Assembly (NCBI GenBank): GCA_030544215.1
Contig: JARZZO010000003.1
Coordinates: 46,730,045-46,794,044 of the forward strand
Origin: Zantedeschia hybrid cultivar
Taxonomy: Eukaryota; Streptophyta; Magnoliopsida; Alismatales; Araceae
DNA: 64,000 nucleotides
Reading direction: 5' to 3'
The position numbers were made by a program, and so were the translations under genes. This document shows, one piece after another, positions 10,444 through 21,150 of this stretch. Every line of letters begins with the position of its first letter. Position 1 is the first letter of the stretch. The notes under the pieces were generated by a model, which was given only the letters and a program-made list of their open reading frames with translations, was not told the DNA's origin and did no database searches.

Positions 10444-11998
10444 TGTTGGGTTTTCTCGGTTTCTCCGGATCGCTCACGCAGCGGAAAATAAAAATTTTAC
10501 AGTGATCCGTTTCCCGTTTCGAAGAACTAAAACACGAGATAATCGGATTATCTTTTCTCACCGTGTGCGGATTCGAATCCGCAGCCGTTCGGTTCCGTCG
10601 GTGTGACACCGCAAGCCGCGCAAGCGCCCGGCCTCTAGCGAAGTCCACGCGATCCTCCCCGCGACGGATGTCCTCGAGTTCGTCGTTCTTCGCAGCTCGC
10701 GAAGCCTCCGCTGGTCGCCGCAATGATCGCCGCAGTGCGCGGACGATTTCCCGTCGAACGGGATTTGGAGAAGCGGCGGGGCAGATCTGGATATGCCTGG
10801 ACTCCAGAGGAAGACAGAAAACGAGGAGGGGCGGCTAGGGTTAGCAGCAGCTTGGCCTGCTCAGCCCGTTCGCTATGTTTTATACTAACCGCGCGGTTTT
10901 TCACAAAAAACCCCCGGTTTATATAAAACCCACTTATTTATCCATCGCCTTGAGAATCATGTGCGTGTGACCCTCTAGGCCCAAGTACCAGTCCAGTTAA
11001 TGGCCCAACAAGCCCAATGACTCCTCACTGGCTTTATTAATTAATTAATAACCCTTTATTAATCAATTAATCAATCGAATTGATGTCGCACATCGAATTC
11101 GACCGGGCCTCCGATCACGTTGGGTGCCAAGCAACACCGCGTGAACCCGGAAGGTATTTGGGGTTAAGTAACCCACTCTTGGAACCTTTCCGTCGACAGT
11201 TACAGCGTGGATATAATCCTTCATTCGTACAATGCTCTCGAGTCAACTCAGGGTATGGCAAGCTGTCAAACCCTAACCGGTCGACTCACTTGGATTGGAT
11301 GCCGCTGATGAATATCGGAAAACTCCTTTCCCGATATTATCGTCCGCCCTGGCCAGGGACTTTCGCGCATCCTTCCTAGAGCATTCTCTCTCTAAGTACC
11401 GAGAGCGAATGATTCCTTATTGACACACAATTCCCTTCGACGGTATTCCGCTGCACCCAATGCTTGGCGTATTAGAATCCCGTGGCTAGAGATTCGTAGA
11501 CCAAGGTCAAAGTACAGAAGTCCACCGCCAAGGTGTCCTTGGTGTCTCAGGTCCGAGGACCATCCACGCAACTGCGACAATAGAATCAAACTGGTTGACA
11601 GTGAGGTACTATACCATCCAGCGATTCAGTCGGATCAGTTCAGTGAACTCATTCTCCAATGAGAGCACCTACAGATTCGCCTTAGTGTCTCCACACAAGT
11701 GACTTATGAGACCAGTCACCCTCATCACATGAGCAGGAGTAATCTGTACTAGTCTAACCGGATATCCGATGTCCTTCTCGGATATCCTCCGACTAGGAAC
11801 GATTAAGAATATGTGTGTTTAAGTGATCAGTCTCATCAGTATGATCTCATCATAATCTGATCACCATAGCACATATTCACGGACTTCATTATGAAACGAT
11901 AATTAACGCGATTTACACATAATGAATATTATGCCATTTTATTAATAATGAACGAGATTTACATTGTTAGATTGACTTGTAGGCCACCTAAACCAACA
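10444..11998 (-). mobile_element. 3' LTR of copia E
   Basis: TGTTGGGTTT to AACCAACA on the plus strand, 1555 bp. By eye it differs from the other LTR (18138-19690) at about five bases and one 2-bp indel, which indicates a very recent insertion. Confidence 0.95.
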
Positions 11999-12012
11999 AT
12001 CTCCCACTTGGA
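11999..12012 (-). other. Polypurine tract of copia E
   Basis: On the minus strand it reads TCCAAGTGGGAGAT directly before the 3' LTR. It is the usual plus-strand primer site. The pol stop codon (12013-12015) abuts it. Confidence 0.85.
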
Positions 12013-15000
12013 CTAAAGCCAATCACCTTTATATAATAAGCCAATAGACTCTAGGTGACGCTCAAACACAATTTGAGCCAACGGCTTTGTCAGTGGATCT
12101 GCTACATTGTCGACAGATGGAACTCTTTCCACTACTACATCTCCTCTGGATATGATCTCTCTGATAAGGTGAAAGCGCCTCAGAATATGCTTCGATTTCT
12201 GATGAGACCGTGGCTCTTTCGCTTGCGCAATCGCTCCATTGTTGTCGCACAACAGTGGTACAGGCTCAGAGATGCTGGGAACTACGCCGAGGTCGGTGAT
12301 GAATTTCTTCAACCACACTGCTTCCTTGGCGGCTTCAGCTGCAGCGATGTACTCAGCTTCAGTCGTCGAATCTGCAGTGGTTACCTGCTTGGAACTCTTC
12401 CAGCACACTGCCCCTCCGTTCAATGTAAATACGAATCCAGATGTTGACTTGCTATCATCTGGATCCGACTGGAAACTCGAGTCAGTAAAGCCTCGCAGTT
12501 TCAAGTCACCTCCTCCATAGACAAGAAACATATCCTTAGTTCTTCTCAAGTACTTAAGGATGCATTTCACTGCCTTCCAGTGCTCTTTGCCTGGATCAGC
12601 TTGAAATCTGCTCGTAACACTTAGAGCAAATGCAACGTCAGGTCGTGTACATAGCATGGCATACATGATAGATCCTATGGCAGAGGCATAGGGTATTCTA
12701 TCCATGAATGCCCTCTCATCAGGAGTCTTAGGAGACTGTTCTTTTGAGAGATTAATTCCATGTCTCATCGGTATGAAACCTCGCTTGGAATTTTCCATGC
12801 CAAACCTTTTGACTATGGTATCTATGTACAAGGATTGGGTCATTCCAAGCATCCTCTTTGATCTATCTCTATAGATCCGTATTCCCAATACGTAGGATGC
12901 TTCTCCCAAATCCTTCATGGAGAAATTTTTCGACAGCCAGACCTTTACTGATGACATCATAGCTACATCATTCCCAATGAGTAGTATGTCATCTACGTAA
13001 AGAACTAGAAAAGTGACTGCACTCCCACTGGTCTTCTTGTACACACAAGGTTCATCTTCATTCTTAATGAAGTCATAAGACTTGACAGCCTCGTCAAATC
13101 TTATATTCCAGCTCCGGGAAGCTTGCTTCAGTACATAAATGGACCTCTGAAGCTTGCACACTTTATCTGGAGATTCTTTGGATGTGAAACCTTCTGGTTG
13201 TATCATATACACTTCTTCCTCAAGATTACCATTGAGGAAGGCAGTCTTCACATCCATCTGCCAGATTTCATAATCAAAATGTGCAGCAATGGCGAGCAGA
13301 ACTCTGATCGACTTTATCATGGCAACTGGTGAGAAAGTCTCGTCATAGTCAATTCCTTGCCTTTGACGATATCCCTTTGCCACCAACCTTGCCTTATAAG
13401 TGTCGATCCGTCCATCAGCACCGATCTTTCTTTTAAAGATCCACTTGTAACCGATGGGTACAATACCCTCGGGCAAGTCCTCCAAGTTCCAAACTTGGTT
13501 GGTGTACATGGACTGGATTTCTGAGTTCATGGCTTCTCGCCATTTCCCGGCTTCTGGGCCTTCTATGGCCTCCTGGTAGGTTTTAGGATCGTCATCCTCA
13601 TTATATTGTACCTTAGACTCACCTTCAGCGATATGTCCCACATATCGTTCGGGTAGTCTAGGTACTCTACCAGATCTACGAGGCTCATCTGTGTGTACCT
13701 GAACAGATTCAGGAACTGATATCTCATCTGATGATAATGCAGCTGTTTGGGGATCTGGAACCTCTTCCAGTACTATTTTACTCCCACTGTCCTCCTGGAG
13801 AAGGTATTCCTCTTCCAGGAAGACAGCTTTCCTGGCGACAAACACCTTTTGCTCATCAGGATGGTAAAAATAGTATCCAAAGGTTTCCTTTGGATATCCC
13901 ACAAACCTACATTTATCAGTTCGTGATTCCAGCTTGTCTGGATCATGCCTCTTTACATGAGCAGGACAACCCCAGACTTTAACATGTTTAAATTCTGGTT
14001 TCCTGCCTTTCCATATCTCATATGGAGTAGAGGCCACAGACTTGCTGGGTACTCTGTTCAGTAGGTATGCTGCTGACTCTAGAGCATACCCCCAGAGGGA
14101 CACTGGTAATCTTGAAAAGCTCATCATGGATCGCACCATGTCCAACAAGGTGCGATTCCTCCTTTCTGATACACCATTCATCTGTGGTGTATATGGAGGG
14201 GTTAGCTGAGAAAGGATACCATTATCCTTTAAGAATTGTGTGAAATTAGTACTCAAGTATTCTCCTCCTCGATCTGATCGAAGAGCTTTAATACTCTTTC
14301 CTAACTGCTTCTCTACTTCATTCTTGAACTCCTTGAACTTCTCAAACGCTTCCGACTTGTACTTCATTAAGTACACATAGCCGAATCTTGAGAAGTCATC
14401 GGTGAACGTGATGAAGTAAGAAAAGCCACCTTTGGCTTGGGTAGACATGGGACCACATACATCCGAATGTATCAGTTCCAGAATGTCCTTGGCACGTTCT
14501 CCATGTCCACTAAATGGAGATTTTGCCATCTTTCCCATAAGACATGATTCACATGTTGCAAACGATTCATAATCGAATGCTGTTAAGTAACCATGCTTGT
14601 GCAACTTTTGCAACCTGCTTTCGCCAATGTGCCCAAGTCTACAATGCCATATGTAGGCCTGGTTCACACAATTCTTGCTCTTCTTAAGAGCATTATCAAT
14701 CTGAAGATTGTAATGAGAAACATCTAATAGATATAGACCGTTGACTAAAGATGCCGAAGCTATTGATTTATTACCATAATAAATCGAACAACTTCTATTC
14801 TCAATTGTCAACCTATATCCTATCTTGTCCAAACAAGATATTGATATGATGTTCTTTATTATGCTAGGAACATAATAACAATCTTCCAATAGTAAGGTGT
14901 CTCCCGATGGAAGCCTGAGGTTTGCTGTCCCAACAGCAATCGCCGCAACTTTTGCGCCGTTTCCTAGCCTCAATTCCACCTCACCTTGTCTCAGTTTGCG

Positions 15001-15432
15001 CTTACTTGTCAGCAACTGCACATCATGGCAGATATGAGAAGCACATCCGGTATCCAATACCCAAGATGTGGAATCTCTAACTGACAAGTTGATATCTATC
15101 ATATAGATATCTGAAGCTTCACACAGCTTCACTCTTCCATGAGCTTTATCATCAAGGAACTCCTTGCAGTTCCTCTTCCAGTGACCATACTGCTTATAGT
15201 AGAAGCAGTCACCCTTCACTACTCTTTTACCTTTGTCCTTCGATCCTTTATCGTTAGCTGTCATCTCTGCTTCAGGGGCATCTAATGCCGATTCAGCAAG
15301 AGGATCAGCTCTAGGGACAAAGTTATTGCGTTCAGATCTGAAGACATTCTTCAGGCTTCTGAACCAATCCGAGTAGATCAAGTAAGTCAAAATGACATCA
15401 AGTATGCCACGGAGTGGGTTATTCGACGACAT
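12013..15432 (-). CDS. Copia E polyprotein (PR-INT-RT-RNase H), Gag core deleted
   Basis: An uninterrupted 1139-codon Ty1/copia frame. Order of domains: a Gag start (MSSNNPLRGILD), a zinc knuckle at residues 76-89 in which Y79 replaces the second Cys (C-x2-Y-x4-H-x4-C), aspartic protease DTG at 127-129, integrase with the HCRLGH zinc-binding start and the later SDRGGEY and NGVSERRNR segments, reverse transcriptase with YVDD near 812, and RNase H starting at TDSSFQSD near 981. INT before RT is the Copia order. Only about 60 residues of Gag precede the knuckle, so the capsid core is missing in frame. Catalytic motifs of PR, RT and RNase H look intact. With near-identical LTRs this is a young element that would need Gag from elsewhere. 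The clade within Copia was not assigned. Confidence 0.9.
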   Translation of the reverse strand: MSSNNPLRGILDVILTYLIYSDWFRSLKNVFRSERNNFVPRADPLAESALDAPEAEMTANDKGSKDKGKRVVKGDCFYYKQYGHWKRNCKEFLDDKAHGRVKLCEASDIYMIDINLSVRDSTSWVLDTGCASHICHDVQLLTSKRKLRQGEVELRLGNGAKVAAIAVGTANLRLPSGDTLLLEDCYYVPSIIKNIISISCLDKIGYRLTIENRSCSIYYGNKSIASASLVNGLYLLDVSHYNLQIDNALKKSKNCVNQAYIWHCRLGHIGESRLQKLHKHGYLTAFDYESFATCESCLMGKMAKSPFSGHGERAKDILELIHSDVCGPMSTQAKGGFSYFITFTDDFSRFGYVYLMKYKSEAFEKFKEFKNEVEKQLGKSIKALRSDRGGEYLSTNFTQFLKDNGILSQLTPPYTPQMNGVSERRNRTLLDMVRSMMSFSRLPVSLWGYALESAAYLLNRVPSKSVASTPYEIWKGRKPEFKHVKVWGCPAHVKRHDPDKLESRTDKCRFVGYPKETFGYYFYHPDEQKVFVARKAVFLEEEYLLQEDSGSKIVLEEVPDPQTAALSSDEISVPESVQVHTDEPRRSGRVPRLPERYVGHIAEGESKVQYNEDDDPKTYQEAIEGPEAGKWREAMNSEIQSMYTNQVWNLEDLPEGIVPIGYKWIFKRKIGADGRIDTYKARLVAKGYRQRQGIDYDETFSPVAMIKSIRVLLAIAAHFDYEIWQMDVKTAFLNGNLEEEVYMIQPEGFTSKESPDKVCKLQRSIYVLKQASRSWNIRFDEAVKSYDFIKNEDEPCVYKKTSGSAVTFLVLYVDDILLIGNDVAMMSSVKVWLSKNFSMKDLGEASYVLGIRIYRDRSKRMLGMTQSLYIDTIVKRFGMENSKRGFIPMRHGINLSKEQSPKTPDERAFMDRIPYASAIGSIMYAMLCTRPDVAFALSVTSRFQADPGKEHWKAVKCILKYLRRTKDMFLVYGGGDLKLRGFTDSSFQSDPDDSKSTSGFVFTLNGGAVCWKSSKQVTTADSTTEAEYIAAAEAAKEAVWLKKFITDLGVVPSISEPVPLLCDNNGAIAQAKEPRSHQKSKHILRRFHLIREIISRGDVVVERVPSVDNVADPLTKPLAQIVFERHLESIGLLYKGDWL

Positions 15433-15618
15433 AGTTCCTACAGGAGATAAGTAAAATCTATTTAGCAGATGTTCAATTATTAAAGTTTAAAACAAGACAA
15501 GGTCTTTTGTTCAAGTTTAACTCCCACTAATTTTCGACGGACTGTATAACCCTCAGTTATACAGAACGGGAGACGCCGACAGTCTCCTAGTGAGGATCAG
15601 AATCTCAATGACTTGCAC

Positions 15619-15649
15619 TACAGCCTTGTGGATAGCACAACAAACTGTA
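15619..15649 (-). repeat. Leader hairpin 1 of copia E
   Basis: Arms TACAG (15619-15623) and CTGTA (15645-15649) pair perfectly around the common insert CTTGTGGATAGCACAACA plus short ends. The insert itself can form TTGTG/CACAA with a five-base loop. Confidence 0.8.
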
Positions 15650-15726
15650 ATACAATCAGAGAGCACCCAACTCATGGGACTTGCAACTCCTTGCAATATC
15701 TGATCATGGCTTCGGTCCCCAGAGAT

Positions 15727-15761
15727 TTAATGGCCTTGTGGATAGCACAACAAACCACTAA
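15727..15761 (-). repeat. Leader hairpin 2 of copia E
   Basis: Arms TTAATGG and CCACTAA around the same insert (15734-15754). The single mismatch is A opposite C on the plus strand, which is a U-G wobble in the minus-strand RNA of the element. Confidence 0.8.
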
Positions 15762-15805
15762 TTCTGGTCTAAGCTAACCATCATTACGTGACGAGCATAG
15801 ATTTG

Positions 15806-15842
15806 CATGCAGCCCTTGTGGATAGCACAACAAAGCTACATG
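15806..15842 (-). repeat. Leader hairpin 3 of copia E
   Basis: Arms CATGCAGC and GCTACATG around the same insert (15814-15834). The one mismatch (C opposite A) is a G-U wobble in the element's RNA. Confidence 0.8.
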
Positions 15843-15900
15843 GTTCCTCTACCCCGATCTTTAGGCATCTAATGCCATAGCCACAGTCTCTCCTCCCAAT

Positions 15901-15937
15901 TAAGCAGGCCTTGTGGATAGCACAACAAACCTGCCTA
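15901..15937 (-). repeat. Leader hairpin 4 of copia E
   Basis: Arms TAAGCAGG and CCTGCCTA around the same insert (15909-15929). The one mismatch (A opposite C) is again a U-G wobble in the element's RNA. Confidence 0.8.
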
Positions 15938-18124
15938 AAGTGATTCGAATCCTATGACTATAACGATGGTGGACCACGCGGTAAGTTCTCAACTACTCGC
16001 GTTACGGCTTAGAGTTTATCTGAGGGTATTTAGATAACTTTTATCTTGGTCTCTCCTAGGTGATAGTATATAAATATATCGTATATATTTACTAAATACT
16101 ATAACCTGCTTTGATTCATAATCAAAAGAAAAACAATGCATCACATACATGTCTTTAGTGTGGTCATGGATAGCACAGTGGGTTTGACTGGAGCCAACAG
16201 TCAAACGCACACACAATCTAATTATAACAATTACATTAGATACCCTGCAATCACATAGGCAAGAGATCTCCATCTTTACGCCTTCCTGATTGCAGTTGTG
16301 GATCGTCCTCGCTCCTTCCTCGGTTGCCTCGATCATATTACATTAATTCTAGAATTAACAAGTAAATTGAAGAAGGCCTTATGAGTACAAGAGAGAGAGG
16401 GAGGTAGAAATACATCGGAGTATGAGAGAGAGAGGTGCGCAGACCTCTATTTATTAACAATTAATAAACATCATACATCCACGATCCACACAATCCATCA
16501 TTCATCACATGAACAATTAAATAAGTGCATATCCATGACCACGGTGTGTTTTAAACATCCACACATGATTCAGCGCATCACATGGCTAAAACAAATGAGT
16601 TTTCAAAAATAGATAATTTTGGCCTTTTAAAAAACTAGGATCCAATCAAAATTGGCATTTGAATTTCGAAAACTCATTTAATTAACTTAACATGCAATTA
16701 AATCTATATTTAAAAGCATTAATCATACATCTCATGCATACACACTCCAAATTAATAATTCCAGATTATTCCATGCAAATTAGAACATTTCTAATAATCT
16801 AACACTTAGATTAATCCCCATTAATAATCTAACAATTAGACTAGTAAAGATTAATCTAACTCTTAGATTAATCCATCAAAATTAATTAACAATTTAACAC
16901 TTAAATTATTAATTAACTCTAATTATTAATTAAATACTAATCTAACTCTTAGATTAAATAATTAATATTATCATTAATTTAACTATTAAATTAATGACTA
17001 ACAGTAATTAAGAACTACTAATTTAACATTTAAATTAGTCATTTAAATTAATTATTAATCTAACAATTAAATTAATAATTAACTCAAACTAATAATTAAC
17101 AATTAGATGTATTAATAATTAATAATCTAACAATTAGATTAAAAATTATTAATTACTAATTTTAACTCTTAAAATTAGATAAACTGAGGTCAATAATTAA
17201 TTTAACACTTAAACTAACATTAACCTCAATTAAACCACAACTAACTGCTAATTAATAAATCCTTAATTACTAAATGATTCAAAATCATTAATGCCCAAAT
17301 AATTAAAATCTCAAAACAATTTTGAAAATTTTAAAATTAATTCATATTTTAACTTAATTTCCTATGGGCAATTAGGGGATTTAAAGGGGTTTTAAAATCA
17401 TAACAGGGCTCAGCCCAATAGGGCCAACTGGCTCGAGCCAGTGGCTCGGCCTGGTTCGAACCAGGTTCGAACCCTGGCTCGAGGCTAAGCCCAGCCAGGG
17501 CTAGCCTGGCCAGACCGACAGACCGGACCGGCCCAGCCGGTCAGACCGGCTCGGGACCGGCCGGTTCGCCCTCTACCTTCCCAGCAGAAACCCTAACGCA
17601 TCCTTGTTGCAGGCCGGCGGCTAGGGTTTGCAGGCGGCGCCCCGGCCCTGCCCGGCTCCGGCCGGCGATGCCCCGGCGCCGGCGGTGCCACCGGCGCCGG
17701 CAGGGTCGCCGGAGATGCCCCGAACGGAGCCGGCCAAGTCCCCCAAAATCTCCAAAAAAAACTTGATTTTTCAGGATTTTAAATCCGATTTGGTGCTTGA
17801 TTTTTGCGGCTCTCCAAGGCCATTCCGGCGCCGGAAAGACACCGGATGTGGAGTGGTGACTATCACCAGTGGATCCGGAGTCACGGCCGGCCATCCCAAC
17901 GATTGGGAAGCCGATTCAATCTGCCGTAAAGTCGCCGTTCTTCGTCTCACGAAGAACCCGAAAAAACCCCCAAAATAATCTCGAAAAATTGAAAGAAAAT
18001 AATCAGATTAACTGTGTTCATCGCATGAACACGGATCCAACAATTATTCGAAGTTACAGCATGGTATAACTCATGGAAAAATTAATTTAGAGATCCGAAA
18101 CGGGACGAGAAACAGTGGAACCTG

Positions 18125-18136
18125 GCTCTGATACCA
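18125..18136 (-). other. Primer-binding site of copia E
   Basis: TGGTATCAGAGC on the minus strand, complementary to initiator-Met tRNA, one base inside the 5' LTR. Confidence 0.9.
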
Positions 18137-18137
18137 C

Positions 18138-19690
18138 TGTTGGGTTTTCTCGGTTTCTCCGGATCGCTCACGCAGCGGAAAATAAAAATTTTACAGCGAT
18201 CCGTTTCCCGTTTCGAAGAACTAAAACACGAGATAATCGGATTATCTTTTCTCACCGTGTGCGGATTCGAATCCGCAGCCGTTCGGTTCCGTCGGTGTGA
18301 CACCGCAAGCCGCGCAAGCGCCCGGCCTCTAGCGAAGTCCACGCGATCCTCCCCGCGACGGATGTCCTCGAGTTCGTCGTTCTTCGCAGCCCGCGAAGCC
18401 TCCGCTGGTCGCCGCAATGATCGCCGCAGTGCGCGGACGATTTCCCGTCGAACGGGATTTGGAGAAGCGGCGGGGCAGATCTGGATATGCCTGGACTCCA
18501 GAGGAAGACAGAAAATGAGGAGGGGCGGCTAGGGTTAGCAGCAGCTTGGCCTGCTCAGCCCGTTCGCTATGTTTTATACTAACCGCGCGGTTTTTCACAA
18601 AAAACCCCCGGTTTATATAAAACCCACTTATTTATCCATCGCCTTGAGAATCATGTGCGTGTGACCCTCTAGGCCCAAGTACCAGTCCAGTTAATGGCCC
18701 AACAAGCCCAATGACTCCTCACTGGCTTTATTAATTAATTAATAACCCTTTATTAATCAATTAATCAATCGAATTGATGTCGCACATCGAATTCGACCGG
18801 GCCTCCGATCACGTTGGGTGCCAAGCAACACCGCGTGAACCCGGAAGGTATTTGGGGTTAAGTAACCCACTCTTGGAACCTTTCCGTCGACAGTTACAGC
18901 GTGGATATAATCCTTCATTCGTACAATGCTCTCGAGTCAACTCAGGGTATGGCAAGCTGTCAAACCCTAACCGGTCGACTCACTTGGATTGGATGCCGTT
19001 GTTGAATATCGGAAAACTCCTTTCCCGATATTATCGTCCGCCCTGGCCAGGGACTTTCGCGCATCCTTCCTAGAGCATTCTCTCTCTAAGTACCGAGAGC
19101 GAATGATTCCTTATTGACACACAATTCCCTTCGACGGTATTCCGCTGCACCCAATGCTTGGCGTATTAGAATCCCGTGGCTAGAGATTCGTAGACCAAGG
19201 TCAAAGTACAGAAGTCCACCGCCAAGGTGTCCTTGGTGTCTCAGGTCCGAGGACCATCCACGCAACTGCGACAATAGAATCAAACTGGTTGACAGTGAGG
19301 TACTATACCATCCAGCGATTCAGTCGGATCAGTTCAGTGAACTCATTCTCCAATGAGCACCTACAGATTCGCCTTAGTGTCTCCACACAAGTGACTTATG
19401 AGACCAGTCACCCTCATCACATGAGCAGGAGTAATCTGTACTAGTCTAACCGGATATCCGATGTCCTTCTCGGATATCCTCCGACTAGGAACGATTAAGA
19501 ATATGTGTGTTTAAGTGATCAGTCTCATCAGTATGATCTCATCATAATCTGATCACCATAGCACATATTCACGGACTTCATTATGAAACGATAATTAACG
19601 CGATTTACACATAATGAATATTATGCCATTTTATTAATAATGAACGAGATTTACATTGTTAGATTGACTTGTAGGCCACCTAAACCAACA
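18138..19690 (-). mobile_element. 5' LTR of copia E
   Basis: 1553 bp, TGTTGGGTTT to AACCAACA, almost identical to 10444-11998. Followed by the target-site duplication CTACC (19691-19695). Confidence 0.95.
18612..18622 (-). promoter_or_regulatory. Putative TATA box of copia E LTR
   Basis: TTTTATATAAA on the minus strand, in the U3 part of the 5' LTR; the same box is in the 3' LTR near 10918. No start site can be fixed from sequence alone. Confidence 0.5.
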
Positions 19691-19695
19691 CTACC
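19691..19695. repeat. Right target-site duplication of copia E (CTACC)
   Basis: Matches 10439-10443. After removal of one copy the Tat1 sequence reads across and aligns with Tat2 near 47795-47825. Confidence 0.95.
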
Positions 19696-19734
19696 ATCTA
19701 AAATGCCGGTTTACATAAGGTACAATGACACGGG
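19696..19734 (+). pseudogene. Tat1 gag, short middle piece
   Basis: Thirty-nine bases between two insertions, matching Tat2 text AAATGCC and GTACAAT around 47795-47820. Confidence 0.7.
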
Positions 19735-20523
19735 TGTAGGCGCCCGGAACTTCCCCTGCCGCTGCTGCGGGCTTCGGGTCGAGGGGTTCTCCGTTCGTCT
19801 TAGCACTGCGGCGATTTAAGGGGGGTTAGGAATAAAGGTGTGTGATCGCCATGAGCATTACTTTACGGTCCCTGTGCTCCGCAGGATTGTAAGAGTGATC
19901 GCGTTCTGAGGGAGCGAGAGATGGTGGTTTCCCCTTCTCTTCCTCCGGCCGGCCAGAGGAGGAGAGCTCGGTAGTCTGCGCTCATAATCTGGTAAGAGTC
20001 CCAGAAAAGAGAAGACAAACAAAGAAAAGAAATAGTCCGATTAGAACTGTGACATGTAGGATCCGTTCATGCAAACAAAAAAATTAACTAGAATTGGAGG
20101 GAAACGCACCGGATGGGTGTTTGGGAGGGAAGGTGACCATATGTTATGGCCACCCACCTCCCGTTTTTGTTTGAAACCTCTGGGGGTAAATAAGGATTGC
20201 TTGGTCATCCTAAGGTGCATGCATGCAGATAGAGTGCTCGTGTGTGAAAAGTGAAGTGATGTGATGAAAGTGGAAAGAAGAGTGAGAGAGGGAGAATGTT
20301 ACGGTATGGATGGAAAGTGAGAATGCAATGCAATGAAATGAAAGGGTGAAAAGTAAAAGAGGGTTAAGAAGCCAAGCCCATTTGAAGTGCCAAGGATTCC
20401 TCTTGAAGCTAACTCCTTGTCTGACAACCTCGCCTGAGCCTTCCCTCTAGGAAACTCCTCGTCAACCTCTTGAACCTCTCACAAAAAACTCCTTAACCCC
20501 CTTGCTCGAGAGGATATGGGGGC

Positions 20524-20531
20524 TTTAAATA
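20524..20531 (-). promoter_or_regulatory. Putative TATA box of solo LTR-B
   Basis: TATTTAAA on the minus strand, in the position matching 6785-6792. Confidence 0.55.
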
Positions 20532-20734
20532 GGTGAGGGGAAAATAGGAGAAAACAGGAGTCTAAATCCCCGTAAATCAACCTGGAGCCAATGGGAAGTG
20601 GTCAAGGATCGGAGGTGGTGCGCGCGGCAGTCGCCGGAGTGGGGAGTGATCGGAGTAGTGGGGATGAGGGCGGCGAGTAGAGGAGATCGTGGGGAAGACA
20701 AGGTCAAGGGGGTGGTTAGGGAGTGGACGGCTAG

Positions 20735-21010
20735 CCAACATGCCTTCCAATCCCGTGGAAGGCCAGGTAGCTGGCCTTCCACGAAGTGGTGGAAGGCGGC
20801 CCGGTTGGCCTTCGAAAGGGGTGAAAGGCAAGGGGTGGCCTTCGAAGGGTGGTGGAAGGCAAGGGGTGGCCTTCGAAGGGTGGTGGAAGGCGGGCTGGCT
20901 GGCCTTCGAAGGGTGGTGGAAGGCGGACTGGCTGGCCTTCGAAGGGTGGTGGAAGGCAAGGGGTGGCCTTCGAAGGGTGGTGGAAGGCGGACCGGCTGGC
21001 CTTCGACGAA
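20735..21010. repeat. GGAAGGC/GCCTTCG palindrome array in solo LTR-B
   Basis: About nine units of roughly 31-36 bp, each GGAAGGC, a short variable spacer and GGCCTTCG, separated by AAGGGTGGT. It is the reverse of the array at 6264-6570. Confidence 0.85.
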
Positions 21011-21150
21011 AAAGGTGGCTAGAGTCGGGATTTAGTTAATGGGCCTAATTATTAATGGGCTGAGATGGCTAAGATGAGGGATTTGGTGATGATGGGCTAA
21101 TAATGGATGGGGTTTATGACCAAAAGGGTGGTCCAAAATCGGTGTCTACA

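Larger units (their letters stand above)
15433..18124 (-). other. Copia E 5' leader
   Basis: A 2.7-kb untranslated leader between PBS and start codon. From the PBS side it has a GC-rich part (about 17400-17720, including repeated GAACCAGG and CGAGCCAG), a long AT-rich part of iterated AATTAATCTAACA-like words (about 16700-17340), and the hairpin group at 15619-15938. Short frames inside (such as 17541-17894) have no recognisable product. Confidence 0.7.
19735..21150 (-). mobile_element. Solo LTR, Tat-type family B
   Basis: Plus strand TGTAGGCGCC to GGTGTCTACA, 1416 bp. Read on the minus strand it starts TGTAGACACCGATTTTGGACC, a start typical of Tat/Ogre LTRs. It has no internal region. The flanking five bases are ACGGG and ACCGG, an imperfect duplication with one mismatch. 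Tat1 gag reads across once the LTR is removed. Confidence 0.85.

Noticed and set aside
16150..16185. A fifth copia E leader hairpin (GGATAGCACA)
   Set aside because: Only ten bases match the shared insert and the flanks do not pair well; possibly a diverged copy.
17541..17978. Overlapping frames of about 116 aa on both strands
   Set aside because: GC-rich leader of copia E; open frames are due to base composition.
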